Positions 30,792-40,285 of a stretch of 64,000 nt of DNA are shown here, piece by piece (the stretch's first letter is position 1; each line of letters begins with the position of its first letter). The stretch lies in NCBI RefSeq assembly GCF_013282095.1, contig NZ_BLTJ01000007.1, positions 62,001 to 126,000 of the forward strand. Reading direction: 5' to 3'. The translations under genes were made by a program, and so were the position numbers. Origin of the DNA: Enterocloster alcoholdehydrogenati. GTDB taxonomy: Bacteria > Bacillota > Clostridia > Lachnospirales > Lachnospiraceae. The notes under the pieces were generated by a model. It was not told the origin of the DNA. It did not search any database and saw only the letters and a list, made by a program, of their open reading frames with translations.

Positions 30792-31874
30792 TCACTTCCC
30801 TGTCTCTGTTTTTTCCCCTGCCCAAACCTCCACCAGATCCTCTACCAGCAAAAGCCCCAAAGGCCCCAGGATGAACCCAAAAAATCCAAACAGTTCCAGT
30901 CCCACGTATACCGCAGCCAGTGTTTCCAAAGCTGAAAGCCCTACTTTGCTCCCCATATACCGGGCTTCCAGATACTGGCGGATAAAATAGCAGGCCAGAT
31001 AAAGGCCAGCAAGAATCAGAGCGTTTCGCCATTGTCCGCCCACAGCGCACAGAAATGCCCAGGGAAGGAGGATAGCTCCTGCGCCAAAAAGCGGAAGGGC
31101 ATCCAGAAGGGCGATGGCCGTTCCCGCCAAAATAGCGTAGGGATTTCCCATCCAGATCATGACGCCGGTGCAGAGAATACAGGTTAAAAAAAGGATGATT
31201 CCCTGGCTTTTAAACCAGGCCTTCCCCGTCTGAACCAAGCGGTTCCCAATAAGGTTAAATTCTCTGCGAAATAACGACTGATCCCTTCGGCAGCGAAGCT
31301 CCTCCATTTCCTGAAGACTCAGGACAGCAGCCAGAAATGAAACCAGGCAGACCAAAAAAAGACGCGCAAAGAAGGCCGCCGCAGGGAGAGAATTAACCAT
31401 GAGAAACGGCATAAGGCTTTCTTTGACCTTCTCCCCCAGCGTCAGGGCCATTTCACCTACCGCATCAGACAGGCAGCCGGAATCCAGGCCAGCCGCCCTT
31501 TCCAGCCTGCCGCAGCTGTCTGTTATCCAACGGTCAAAAGCATCCAGCCACAGTGGAAGCCGGACTGTAAGCAGCTGTATCTCCCGGCACAGGCGCAGGA
31601 TACCCTGCCAGGCAAAAAAAACCAGCCCCGCAAAGATCAGAGCCATTTCAGCAGCGCCGATCAGCCCCGAAGGCAGCTGCCACGTCCTTCCAAAAAAGCA
31701 AAGCCTCAGACGGTAGCGCAGAAAACGAACCGTAGGACGCAGAATCAGAGCCAGTGTATAACCAATGAAAAAAGGAGCCACAAGAGGCAGCAGGTATTTA
31801 AGACCTGCGTAGACCATTCCTGTGGTTCCTGTTATAATTAAAAATTTCTTCAGTTTTTTACCGGGCTTTTCCAT
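30792..31874 (-). CDS. ytvI: YtvI-like AI-2E-superfamily membrane protein
   Basis: 360 residues from ATG 31874, which has AGGTGA upstream; a GTG at 31913 lacks a proper site. About seven or eight helices occur, and the C-terminal half has DALPLFGAGAILLPWAF and ALETLAAVYVGLELFGFFGF, the conserved region of the AI-2E (UPF0118) superfamily. In endospore formers such proteins are annotated YtvI and belong to the sporulation set. An AI-2 exporter role is possible in name only; nothing here supports it beyond the lsr locus nearby. Confidence 0.75.
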   Translation of the reverse strand: MEKPGKKLKKFLIITGTTGMVYAGLKYLLPLVAPFFIGYTLALILRPTVRFLRYRLRLCFFGRTWQLPSGLIGAAEMALIFAGLVFFAWQGILRLCREIQLLTVRLPLWLDAFDRWITDSCGRLERAAGLDSGCLSDAVGEMALTLGEKVKESLMPFLMVNSLPAAAFFARLFLVCLVSFLAAVLSLQEMEELRCRRDQSLFRREFNLIGNRLVQTGKAWFKSQGIILFLTCILCTGVMIWMGNPYAILAGTAIALLDALPLFGAGAILLPWAFLCAVGGQWRNALILAGLYLACYFIRQYLEARYMGSKVGLSALETLAAVYVGLELFGFFGFILGPLGLLLVEDLVEVWAGEKTETGK

Positions 31875-31991
31875 GGACTCACCTGTTTTTTGATTTGTAC
31901 TTCCTTTGTACACTCCTAGTATGAGCCGTCAGAGAAATATTATGCATTGTTTTCATGTAATCTCAATAACCTTTTAATCACCGCCGCGTCA

Positions 31992-32597
31992 TCAGCCGAT
32001 CTCTGAGGTGTATTCTTTCAGATATGCCATCACGGCCCGAAGGCAGCCGTCCACTCCCACCAGTCCGCTTTCCACGCACAAATGGTAGTTCTGAGCTCTT
32101 CCCCATGCATTGCCGGTATAATACTGATAATAGTCCTTTCTTTTACGGTCAACTTCCCGGATCCGGCGCTCCATCTCTTTTTCATCAGAACCCGATTCCA
32201 GTTCCATCAGACGGCGGATCCGGTTTTTCATCTTCGCATAAACAAAAATATTGATGCTGTCCTCCAAAACCATATCCGCGCAGCGGCCCACAATAACACA
32301 GGGCCCGCGGGATGCCAGGCGGCGGATCACACTGGACTGGGCCACAAAAATCTGATCCGACATAGGAACCTGATAAATATCAGAGAATGCATGGTAGAAA
32401 TTTCGATCCAAAGGATCATCCGTCACGATATGCTCGTCATAGCGGAGGAAGGCCTCTTTTGCAATATTGATATCATCCGCAGCCATGGAGATCAGTTCCT
32501 TATCATAGAACGGAATTTCCAGAACCTTTGCCAGCTTCACCCCAAGCTCGCGTCCTCCGCTGCCAAATTCACGGCTTATTGTGATCACTTTGTCCAT
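31992..32597 (-). CDS. Cytidylate-kinase-like protein
   Basis: 201 residues from ATG 32597, with a GGGGCGGTG-type site upstream. It starts MDKVITISREFGSGGRELG, whose GSGGRELG replaces the classic P-loop, as usual in the AAA_26/cytidylate-kinase-like family. Later parts (PCVIVGRCADMVL and EKEMERRIREVDRKRKDYY) match that family, which is widespread in Clostridia. It probably phosphorylates a nucleotide or another small molecule. It is not the essential Cmk, since the substrate lid differs. No operon partner is evident. Confidence 0.8.
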   Translation of the reverse strand: MDKVITISREFGSGGRELGVKLAKVLEIPFYDKELISMAADDINIAKEAFLRYDEHIVTDDPLDRNFYHAFSDIYQVPMSDQIFVAQSSVIRRLASRGPCVIVGRCADMVLEDSINIFVYAKMKNRIRRLMELESGSDEKEMERRIREVDRKRKDYYQYYTGNAWGRAQNYHLCVESGLVGVDGCLRAVMAYLKEYTSEIG

Positions 32598-32822
32598 AAT
32601 GTTCACCGCCCCTTTCCATTTGTAAGGGCCTGCGCCGGCCATGGGAACCGTTCTCCCCGGATACAGTCACCTGCCGGGGATCGGATGCTCTGTCACGAGG
32701 ATCCCGGCGGCCGTCAGGCTATGTGGACAGTATATCACACTTTCTGCACTTTTCACAAGAATAATCCTGTAAACCCGGACTGATTTTAGCGGTTTCCAAA
32801 CACTTTTCGCACTGTTATTCTC

Positions 32823-33845
32823 CTACGTTTTTCCAGCCTCCACGATACGCTCGATCACATCTGTATAATCGCTGCAATACTTCTGATACATGGGCATAAC
32901 AGCCGCCTGAAACCGCTCCTTCTCCTCTGGCGTCAGCTGGGTAATGATTCCCCCGGCATCCCGGATCTTCTTCTCGGAAAGCACTTCCCGCTCCCTCCAA
33001 AGCCTTCTCTCATATCGGGCAGATTCTTCGGCGCATTCCCGGATCACGTCTCGGTAGTCCTCCGGCAGCTTCTCCCAGGTGGAACGGGCCGCCAGCTGCA
33101 GTTCCGGCACACGGGTGTGCTCATCTATGGTGTAATACCTTGCCACTTCAAAATGTCTGGCAGACTCATAGGACGGCCAGTTATTTTCCGCTCCGTCAAT
33201 CTCACCGATCTGAAGTCCCGAATAAACCTCTCCATATGCCATCTGCTTCGGCACCGCCCCAAGAGCGCGGATGCTGTCGCTCATCAGTTCTGACTCCTGA
33301 ACTCGGATAACCATTCCCTTCATATCCTCTAGTCTCTCAATGGAATGGGAAGAATTGTAAAAATTCCTGGCTCCGGCATCATACCAGGAAAGAGCAACAA
33401 GGCCGGAATAATCGAAGGAATTTAAAAACCGATCGCCGATCTCCCCTTCCAGCACCTTCCACATATGGTCAGCCCCCGTGTAGAGATAGGGAAGCTGCAG
33501 AACGTTCAGTTCGGGAACAAATTCCGACAGAGGAGACAAGGACACCCTGGCAAAATCAATTCCTCCGAACTGCATCTGTTCAATAACCGTCCTCTCATCC
33601 CCAAGAGTTCCCTGCGCATTTACAATAATCTCCACCCTGCCATCGGTGCGCTCCTTTACAAGCTCTGCAAATTTATATGCTCCCTGAGTAGTGGGATAAT
33701 CCTCCGCCTGGTTCTCCGCATAGGTCAGAACAAATTCCGGCACATTTTCCGTTTCCCTGGAAGTATTCTGCGCAGCACAGCCCCAGAGCGCAATACAGAA
33801 AGCCATCCACAAAACGGCTGCCGGGATTCCTTTTTTTCCTTTCAA
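32823..33845 (-). CDS. dctP: TRAP transporter substrate-binding protein, orphan DctP
   Basis: 340 residues, TTG start at 33845 with AAAGGAG seven bases upstream. A lipoprotein signal ends in ALWGC (Cys23). The DctP family segments are AQGTLGDERTVIEQMQFGGI, VLQLPYLYTGADHMWKV and IGEIDGAENNWPSYESARHF, the last including the loop that contacts a carboxylate ligand. It should capture an organic acid outside the cell. No DctQ or DctM gene is adjacent, unlike the complete set at 59731-62530, so it either uses a distant permease or serves as a sensor lipoprotein. Confidence 0.9.
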   Translation of the reverse strand: MKGKKGIPAAVLWMAFCIALWGCAAQNTSRETENVPEFVLTYAENQAEDYPTTQGAYKFAELVKERTDGRVEIIVNAQGTLGDERTVIEQMQFGGIDFARVSLSPLSEFVPELNVLQLPYLYTGADHMWKVLEGEIGDRFLNSFDYSGLVALSWYDAGARNFYNSSHSIERLEDMKGMVIRVQESELMSDSIRALGAVPKQMAYGEVYSGLQIGEIDGAENNWPSYESARHFEVARYYTIDEHTRVPELQLAARSTWEKLPEDYRDVIRECAEESARYERRLWREREVLSEKKIRDAGGIITQLTPEEKERFQAAVMPMYQKYCSDYTDVIERIVEAGKT

Positions 33846-33924
33846 TGGTATTCTCCTTTATTTTCCGTGATTTATGCTCCAGAGAAGCTCTGCATCCCCC
33901 GCTTTTTCCCAAAACGCGTTACAG

Positions 33925-33930
33925 ATTATA
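33925..33930 (-). promoter_or_regulatory. -10 element upstream of orphan dctP
   Basis: TATAAT on the minus strand about 80 bases before the TTG start, in an AT-rich stretch. No clear -35. Confidence 0.35.
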
Positions 33931-34058
33931 CATCCTAATCTTAACACATTTTTCATGTTTTCGATATGTATTTTAACATTTTCTTTATGCCGCTTTCATT
34001 ATGACACCCTATCAATTCCAAAAGACCTCTGCAGGCACTCTTTCCTGCACAGCAAAAA

Positions 34059-34116
34059 ATGGTACTCCTGTCTTTCAATACCGCAAATGCCGTATCCTCT
34101 CTGTCAGGAGTACCAT
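34059..34116. repeat. Nested inverted repeat (cruciform-like)
   Basis: ATGGTACTCCTG (34059-34070) pairs perfectly with CAGGAGTACCAT (34105-34116). The 34-base loop holds a second hairpin ATACCGC-AAAT-GCCGTAT with one mismatch. On the plus strand CTATTCTTTTT follows, so it could also be a terminator, but no plus-strand gene leads into it. Confidence 0.6.
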
Positions 34117-34150
34117 CTATTCTTTTTACATTTCTTTTTAACCGTTCAGG

Positions 34151-34242
34151 GCACCTGTTTTCACATCAGGAGAATCTCCGATGCTTCTTAAATGACGGAA
34201 GGCATTCAAGAAGAGACCCCGTCCTGAATCGTTACATTTTTC
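34151..34242 (-). repeat. Dispersed two-hairpin element, copy B
   Basis: The best-preserved copy lies just past the lsrF stop. On the minus strand, hairpin 1 pairs 34203-34212 with 34185-34194, ten pairs including one G-U. Hairpin 2 (34164-34183) reads CATC-GGAG-ATT-CTCC-(T)-GATG. It probably forms part of the lsrF 3-prime untranslated region. Confidence 0.65.
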
Positions 34243-34259
34243 TTACCATTATCCCGTTA

Positions 34260-35144
34260 TCAGTGAATGGCCTCCTGATAGAATGCAAATGCCTCCTTAT
34301 CGGTAAAGCCTTCATGAACAATCTTTCTGATCGCCGCACTCATTTCGACTGGGTGATTGGACTGGAAGATATTTCTTCCCATATCAAGTCCCTTCGCCCC
34401 GCCCTGAATTGCCCTGTATGCAAGTGTCAGAGCTTCATCCTCCGGAAGCTTCTTTCCGCCTGCAACTACGATAGGAACCGGGCAGGCTGCGACAACTTCC
34501 TCGAAATTCTCACAGTAATAAGACTTTACAATGTTGGCTCCCAGCTCTGCAAGCATACGGGTTGCCAATTTAAAGAAGCGGTCTGTTCTTTCCATCTGTT
34601 TTCCCACAGCAACCACGCCCATAACCGGGATCGAATACTGCTGTCCAAAATTAACCGCCTTTGAAAGATTATCCAAGCTGGACAGCTGCCCTTCTGCGCC
34701 TACAAATGTCTGAACCGCAAGACAGTCTGCGTTCATCCTGCAGGCTTCTGCCGCATCTACCACTAATACCTCATGGGACAGATCATCATTCAGCATGGAG
34801 GAACCGGATGTAGCTCTCAGGGCAATTCCCTTCCCGCCAATCAGTGCCGGATCTACGCAGCTTCTAAGCGCTCCTCTCGTTCCCATCAGCACGTCAATAT
34901 TGGGAAGCAGCCTGGGAATAACCAGATCCAGCCTCTCAAGCCCTGATGTTGATCCCATAAAGTAACCATGATCAAACGCAAACATGACTGTATTGCCGCT
35001 CTTTGTATCAAAAATATTGGACAGGTGCTTTTTCATACCCCAATCCAGCCCATTGGCTCCCTTTACATAAAATCCCTCCTGATTTGCAAAAGGAGTGTCC
35101 AGATGATAATTTTTTGCAACTTTTACACCTTCAAGATCTGCCAT
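34260..35144 (-). CDS. lsrF: LsrF, 3-hydroxy-5-phosphonooxypentane-2,4-dione thiolase
   Basis: 294 residues from ATG 35144 after GGGAG. Class I aldolase fold, clearly LsrF-like: MADLEGVKVAKNY, GLDWGMKKHLSNIF, VMFAFDHGYFMGSTSGLER, NIVKSYYCENFEEVVAACPV with the Schiff-base Lys, and VAGGKKLPEDEAL. It transfers an acetyl group from the phosphorylated AI-2 breakdown product to CoA, yielding dihydroxyacetone phosphate and acetyl-CoA. It is the last gene of the lsrACDBF operon, about 100 bases after lsrB. Confidence 0.93.
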   Translation of the reverse strand: MADLEGVKVAKNYHLDTPFANQEGFYVKGANGLDWGMKKHLSNIFDTKSGNTVMFAFDHGYFMGSTSGLERLDLVIPRLLPNIDVLMGTRGALRSCVDPALIGGKGIALRATSGSSMLNDDLSHEVLVVDAAEACRMNADCLAVQTFVGAEGQLSSLDNLSKAVNFGQQYSIPVMGVVAVGKQMERTDRFFKLATRMLAELGANIVKSYYCENFEEVVAACPVPIVVAGGKKLPEDEALTLAYRAIQGGAKGLDMGRNIFQSNHPVEMSAAIRKIVHEGFTDKEAFAFYQEAIH

Positions 35145-35198
35145 AATTCTTTTCTCCCGTCTTTTCATTTTTAAATCAGAATGCAGAACCTCTGCAAT

Positions 35199-35228
35199 GC
35201 CGGATCAGGCTTTGACCCCCGATCCGGC
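35199..35228. other. Hairpin between lsrB and lsrF
   Basis: GCCGGATC (35199-35206) pairs perfectly with GATCCGGC (35221-35228). There is no U run. It may protect the upstream message, which would fit the high need for a binding protein. Confidence 0.5.
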
Positions 35229-35242
35229 CAGCAGCCCATATG

Positions 35243-36412
35243 TTAGAAATCGTAATCGGCAACGTTATCTTTATTAAAGATGAGCCGTTCTGGCATCAGC
35301 ACAACACCGTTATTCTCAGGGGCAGTCTGAGCGCCCTCGACCAGACAATCATTAGGCATAACCTCAACCTCTCCAATCTCAGGAATGTTGATCTTATCTC
35401 CCACTTTTACAGTATTGCCCGCCGCAAGATATGCAGTCAGATAACAGCCCATAGCGCCCTGAACACCGCAGTCCCAAAGCCCCCACTGCTCGATCACGCC
35501 CGCCTCACAGTAATCCTTAATCGACATGGGGGAGGCAAAGCCTGAAATGGTAACATCCTCTTTTGTCAGCCCCTTATTCTGAGCAGCCTTGCACTGCCCC
35601 GGAAGCGCAGTAGAATCATTACAGATAATCAGATCGATGTCACTGTGAGCCTCAAGGATGGATGCTCCGATGGAAACGGCCTTCTCGGCATCCTGTTCAG
35701 AATAATAATTGTCAGGAGCCACATTTTCCCAGTTCGGATAATGCTCCTTGATATAGGCTTCTCCTGCTACCTGCCAGGAATTTTGATCCGCGACAGTTGC
35801 CTGAGAATAATGCCAGCAGTATTTAATCGTATCCGTCTCAGGATTTTTTCCTCTCTTGGTTAAAGAGTCCGCTCCCATATCTACCAGCATCTGCCCCAGG
35901 ATATCCGGAGTTCCCTGAGAAACCATCAGCGTACGGGCTGTGTCGGACACGTCCGAATCCCACGTTCCGACCGTTACGCCGCTGGAAATCGCATCTGTCA
36001 GGGCAGAATCAAGTCCTGTTGCATCCACAGATGAAATACAGATCCCGTCTGCACCAGAAGCAACCGCATTGTTGATCACCTGCACCTGATCTGCAACAGA
36101 CGCATTGGAAGATCCCTGATAATCAACCGTAAATCCCCACTTTTCGGCATACTTCTGCGCGCCATTGTTAGCGGACTCAAAGAAAGCATTTCCTGTCAGC
36201 TTTGGAACGAACGCAATAGTAAGTCCTTCTATCGATTTCTCCTCCCCGCCCTTTGCAGCAGTCTCCGTCTTGTCCCCGTTTTCTGCCGCAGTCTCCACTT
36301 TAGCGGTTTCCTCTGTTGTTCCCGCCGGAGCCTCTGACGGTTTGGAGCCACAGGCGCTCAATGAAGCTGCCATAGACGCTGCAAGCGCTACTGCAATCAG
36401 TTTTTTCCTCAT
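35243..36412 (-). CDS. lsrB: LsrB, AI-2-binding lipoprotein
   Basis: 389 residues from ATG 36412, which follows AAGGAGG. A lipoprotein signal ends SLSAC (Cys21), followed by an acidic Thr/Glu linker (about 25-58). The periplasmic-binding-protein-1 domain then has LTGNAFFESANNGAQKYAEK and GICISSVDATGLDSALTDAI. The gene order lsrACDBF and the kinase partner support AI-2 (phosphate-free furanosyl or linear forms) as ligand. Family is certain; ligand is inferred strongly from context. Confidence 0.9.
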   Translation of the reverse strand: MRKKLIAVALAASMAASLSACGSKPSEAPAGTTEETAKVETAAENGDKTETAAKGGEEKSIEGLTIAFVPKLTGNAFFESANNGAQKYAEKWGFTVDYQGSSNASVADQVQVINNAVASGADGICISSVDATGLDSALTDAISSGVTVGTWDSDVSDTARTLMVSQGTPDILGQMLVDMGADSLTKRGKNPETDTIKYCWHYSQATVADQNSWQVAGEAYIKEHYPNWENVAPDNYYSEQDAEKAVSIGASILEAHSDIDLIICNDSTALPGQCKAAQNKGLTKEDVTISGFASPMSIKDYCEAGVIEQWGLWDCGVQGAMGCYLTAYLAAGNTVKVGDKINIPEIGEVEVMPNDCLVEGAQTAPENNGVVLMPERLIFNKDNVADYDF

Positions 36413-36491
36413 AAGATAAATCCTCCTTCTCATTCTGTATGCAGTCTGCTGCATACCATTTTTCTATATTAATGGACTTTCCATTAAGATA

Positions 36492-37508
36492 CTAATTTTT
36501 GCTCTTCCCATGAAATATAGCAACCACCCTTGGATTAGTAAGAACCGAGCGCCCGATCACCACCACCAAAAGCAGAAGCCCTACCGGAATATCCAGATAC
36601 TGCTGCGGAACCTTAAAGCAGAGAGGCAGTCCAAACTTCAATACACCAATCACTACCGCAGCCAGGGCCGTTCCCACAACCGATCCTTTTCCGCCAGTAG
36701 AAAGTGTTCCTCCAAGCACAACCGCCGTAATAATGGGAAGTGTAAATGTAACGCCAATATCTGATTTTGCCGTTCCGATATAAGAGGTTAAGATAATACC
36801 TGCAATGGCCGCGCTCACTCCAGAGAGAATATAGGTGCTCATTGTGACAAGTCTGGTATTGATTCCCGAAAATTCAGCAGCCTCTTTATTGATACCGATC
36901 AGAAATATCATTCTTCCGTATTTCGTTCTGTTCAGCAGAATATACGCTGTCACCGCCAGAGCAAGGAAGATAAGCACCTGACAGGGAATGATGCCAAAAA
37001 GCTTAAATCGGGACAGCTGCAAAAAGCTGTCCGGAAATCCGTTTATCCCCTTGTAACTCTCTGTAGCGGACAGATTGGAAACCAAAAGGGCAATTCCTGT
37101 AAAGAGAAAGCTTCCTCCCAGCGTTACAACCATCGGCTGGACACCGCAGTAGGCCACAAAATAGCCTGAAAGCGCTCCGCAGACAGCCGACACTGCAACT
37201 GCCAGGGCAACTGCTGCCCAGATATTCATACCGCCGTCCTGCCATGCGACTCCCAGTACGATAGAAGAAAGGCCCACAATAGAACCCGCCTGAATATCAA
37301 TTCCTCCGGTAATCATTACAAACGTCACAAACAGAGAAATGATGCAGATGGAAATGATATCATTCAGGCTTCCAAACAAAACCCTCGGCATTAGAAACTT
37401 TGGATTTTTCGTTGCAAATACTACAATTTCAGCGAACAGGATCAGCAGCAGAACAAATTCCCAGCTGGAAAAAAACTTTTTCGCCTTTTCAGGAAAAGAT
37501 GTTTTCAT
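36492..37508 (-). CDS. lsrD: LsrD, AI-2 ABC permease
   Basis: 338 residues, about nine or ten membrane helices, BPD_transp_2 (ribose/AI-2) family. ITGGIDIQAGSIVGLSSIV and VVLGGTLSTGGKGSVVGTAL are conserved permease segments, the second near the ATPase contact. It overlaps lsrC by four bases. With LsrC it forms the membrane channel of the importer. Confidence 0.92.
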   Translation of the reverse strand: MKTSFPEKAKKFFSSWEFVLLLILFAEIVVFATKNPKFLMPRVLFGSLNDIISICIISLFVTFVMITGGIDIQAGSIVGLSSIVLGVAWQDGGMNIWAAVALAVAVSAVCGALSGYFVAYCGVQPMVVTLGGSFLFTGIALLVSNLSATESYKGINGFPDSFLQLSRFKLFGIIPCQVLIFLALAVTAYILLNRTKYGRMIFLIGINKEAAEFSGINTRLVTMSTYILSGVSAAIAGIILTSYIGTAKSDIGVTFTLPIITAVVLGGTLSTGGKGSVVGTALAAVVIGVLKFGLPLCFKVPQQYLDIPVGLLLLVVVIGRSVLTNPRVVAIFHGKSKN

Positions 37509-38536
37509 GATTTCTGCTCTCCTTTCTTCTGATTTGTATTGTTTTCAGCCTTATTAGTTCTCGCCATCAGTATTTCATGCCGGTTTTTAACGATGGCGTG
37601 ATTCTGGGCAACCGTCGTTACAACAACGATGGCAATCAGCATAATGCCGGTAATCGTATTATCATAATCAGATGAAAAACCGAGAAATACCAGGATCCGG
37701 CTGATAGATGACATAATGATCGCACCAATCGCTGCCCCCAAAAGACTTCCTTGACCTCCCGTCAGAGCCACGCCTCCCAGAACGCAGGCCGCAATTGCCT
37801 TCATCTCGTAGTTGTTTCCTGCCGTAGGTGTGATAAAGCCAATTCTTGAAGCATAGACCATACCGGCAGCAGCTGCCATAATGCCACAGATCACATACGC
37901 CAGTATCTTTGTGCGTATGGTCGGGATACCCACCAGTGTCGCACCGGAAATATTATCTCCCACCGCAGTAAAATATTTGCCTTTTCTGGTTCTGGATACA
38001 ATATAGTTCGCAATAAGAACTGCAAGGATGGTTACTGCATAAAACAGCGTAAGCTCTCCCACAACCTTTATATTGGAAGCCCTGGTATAGGACGCCGGGA
38101 GGTTTTCTACCCATGCGCCGCCTGTAAAAACATAAATCAGTCCTCTTACAACGCCATTAACACCCAATGTAAAAATCAGCGAAGGGATCTTAAAAACGGA
38201 AACGCCCACTCCATTTACAAGGCCAATAGCCGCCCCCACAAGAACCGCCGTCCCAATTGCAGCGCCTATGCTCCCTCCGTCGCGGAGTATGGTAGCTCCT
38301 ACGGCCGCGCTCATTCCCAGGGTAGCTCCAATGGATACGTCAATCTCCCCCGTAAGAATAACAAAGGCAATCCCAACCGCCAGCAGGGTAAACACAACCG
38401 AATCATTCAGACAGTTCAAAAGGCTGGCTGGCTGCCAGAAATCCGGATTTATCAGACCTACCAAAAGCACCAGAAGGATAAGAAATAGCAGGCTTCCCGC
38501 CTCACGGGCTTTCAATATTTTCTTCACTCGATCCAT
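37505..38536 (-). CDS. lsrC: LsrC, AI-2 ABC permease
   Basis: 343 residues from ATG 38536, one base after the lsrA stop and preceded by GGAGG. A multi-pass permease of the same family as LsrD, with ILTGEIDVSIGATLGMSAAV and CVLGGVALTGGQGSLLGAAI. It is the partner subunit of LsrD in the AI-2 importer. Length and order match the enteric operon. Confidence 0.92.
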   Translation of the reverse strand: MDRVKKILKAREAGSLLFLILLVLLVGLINPDFWQPASLLNCLNDSVVFTLLAVGIAFVILTGEIDVSIGATLGMSAAVGATILRDGGSIGAAIGTAVLVGAAIGLVNGVGVSVFKIPSLIFTLGVNGVVRGLIYVFTGGAWVENLPASYTRASNIKVVGELTLFYAVTILAVLIANYIVSRTRKGKYFTAVGDNISGATLVGIPTIRTKILAYVICGIMAAAAGMVYASRIGFITPTAGNNYEMKAIAACVLGGVALTGGQGSLLGAAIGAIIMSSISRILVFLGFSSDYDNTITGIMLIAIVVVTTVAQNHAIVKNRHEILMARTNKAENNTNQKKGEQKS

Positions 38537-38537
38537 G

Positions 38538-40064
38538 TCAGCCCTCCTCTTCTTCATCCACATCAAACGACGCATTCATCAGTGTATTCTGATCAATCTG
38601 GGACTTTGACAGTGTTTTTGTCATATGCCCCTGAAACATAACTACTGCACGGTCTGACAGTTCAATGATCTCTTCCATATCCGAGGAGATCAGCATCGTA
38701 GCCACACCCTTTTTCTTCAGTTCCAGAATAATGGAATATACATCCCCTCTGGCCGCTGCGTCAATCCCCCGCGTCGGCTCATCCAGAATCACAAGCTGAG
38801 GAAGTGAGGAAAGGCATCTTCCGATCACAACCTTTTGCTGATTTCCACCGGAAAGACTGCCGCAGGACTGTTCCTGCCCGGTTACTTTTGTCCGAAAGTC
38901 ATCAATATACTTCTGTGTGATTTCCTGCTCCTTCTTTTTATTCAGGAACACCTTTCCCATAGCTATATTAAAAAGCAGAGAGGAGGTAGTATTGGCGGCA
39001 ACGCTGCTCATGCCAAACAGACCGTTCTGTCTTCTGTCCTCAGGAACATAGTTGATTCCAGCTTCAATCACTTCTCTTGTGGATAGTCCGGTCACGTCTC
39101 TGTCTTTTAGAAAAACCTTTCCCCCAAGAGGCTTTTCCCTTCCGAAAATGGTAATGGCAAGTTCCGTTCTCCCTGCGCCTACCAGCCCGGCCACCCCCAG
39201 GATTTCACCCGGATATACCTCCAGGTTAATATCCTCAAAGCCATATCCCGAAAAATGCTCCAGCCTGAGAACCGGTTTTAAATCTGTATAATCGATAGCC
39301 GTTTCTTTCTCTTCCCTTTTTTCCACCTCTTCCATATTTGGAGGAAGAAGCCCTTTTACCAGCATATCTCTGGTAAAATCACCGATAGGGCCTTTCAGGG
39401 TGATAATACCGTCTCTCATAATGGCCACATGAGTACCGATTGTAAAAACCTCTGCCATGCGGTGTGTAATATAGATAATTCCGATACCTCGGCTTTTTAA
39501 GTCTGCAACAACCTTAAACAGAGCCTCTACCTCGTCAAACGTAAGAGCAGATGTTGGTTCATCCAAAATCAGCACCTTCGCGTTTCTCATCATGCCCCGA
39601 AGCAGTTCTACGATCTGCTGTTCTGCAATGGAGAGACTAAGAGCCTTTCTGTTCAGATCCAGTTCCCACCCTATATCGCCGATTATTTTTACCAGACGGT
39701 TATGCAGTTCTGACTTCACTCCTGAAAAACCAATCAGGATATTCTCCTCCACTGTCATATTCGGAAACAGCATCGGCTCCTGAGGAACCATATAGATTCC
39801 TTTCTGAAGAGAAACAACCGGTTTAAAACTGGAAATCTTCTCCCCATCTATGTACAGCTCCCCCTGATCCGGCTGGTAGATCCCCATAATGATCTTCATA
39901 AGAGTGGATTTTCCGGCACCATTCCCCCCGATCAGCGTCAGAACCTCCCCTCTTCCCACACTCAGATCAATCCCTTTCAGCACAACATTCAGACCGAATC
40001 TCTTTGTAATCCCACATACAGAAAGCAGCTCTTTGTTCGTCTGCCCACGGACTGCCTGGCTCAT
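38538..40064 (-). CDS. lsrA: LsrA, AI-2 ABC ATPase (two domains)
   Basis: 508 residues with two nucleotide-binding domains. Domain 1 has Walker A IGGNGAGKSTL, a signature region LSIAEQQIV and Walker B VLILDEPTSAL. Domain 2 has the sugar-ABC variant GLVGAGRTEL, signature LSGGNQQK and VILDEPTRGID. It powers uptake of AI-2. First gene of the minus-strand operon, with a strong promoter at 40127-40155 and AGGAGAGG before the ATG. Confidence 0.93.
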   Translation of the reverse strand: MSQAVRGQTNKELLSVCGITKRFGLNVVLKGIDLSVGRGEVLTLIGGNGAGKSTLMKIIMGIYQPDQGELYIDGEKISSFKPVVSLQKGIYMVPQEPMLFPNMTVEENILIGFSGVKSELHNRLVKIIGDIGWELDLNRKALSLSIAEQQIVELLRGMMRNAKVLILDEPTSALTFDEVEALFKVVADLKSRGIGIIYITHRMAEVFTIGTHVAIMRDGIITLKGPIGDFTRDMLVKGLLPPNMEEVEKREEKETAIDYTDLKPVLRLEHFSGYGFEDINLEVYPGEILGVAGLVGAGRTELAITIFGREKPLGGKVFLKDRDVTGLSTREVIEAGINYVPEDRRQNGLFGMSSVAANTTSSLLFNIAMGKVFLNKKKEQEITQKYIDDFRTKVTGQEQSCGSLSGGNQQKVVIGRCLSSLPQLVILDEPTRGIDAAARGDVYSIILELKKKGVATMLISSDMEEIIELSDRAVVMFQGHMTKTLSKSQIDQNTLMNASFDVDEEEEG

Positions 40065-40082
40065 GTCGACCTCTCCTTTGAA

Positions 40083-40105
40083 AATTGTATTTTTGTTTTA
40101 CAATT
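40083..40105. promoter_or_regulatory. Inverted repeat before lsrA, candidate LsrR operator
   Basis: AATTGTA-N9-TACAATT lies between the lsrA promoter and its ribosome site. Binding there would block transcription of lsrACDBF. LsrR is the obvious candidate. Confidence 0.5.
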
Positions 40106-40126
40106 AAACATTTTTATCATAAGCCC

Positions 40127-40155
40127 AGTATAATCATATTCACTATCTTTGTCAA
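40127..40155 (-). promoter_or_regulatory. lsrA promoter
   Basis: Consensus TTGACA (40150-40155), 17 bases, TATACT (40127-40132) on the minus strand. A near-perfect sigma-A promoter, which suggests control by repression. Confidence 0.85.
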
Positions 40156-40285
40156 GGCTTTTACTTTTTTTAGTATTTATTTTGCATAATACTCTTGCTT
40201 TTTTATTTATTTTATTATATATTTTATACATCGAAAAACAAAACAATTCAATTTTGCCTTGTTTCCGTTTTTGTTGTATTATGAT

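Noticed and set aside
30792-31874. AI-2 exporter linked to the lsr/luxS genes
   Set aside because: The AI-2E family name rests on one enteric member. In spore formers this protein type is the sporulation protein YtvI, and nothing in the sequence ties it to AI-2.
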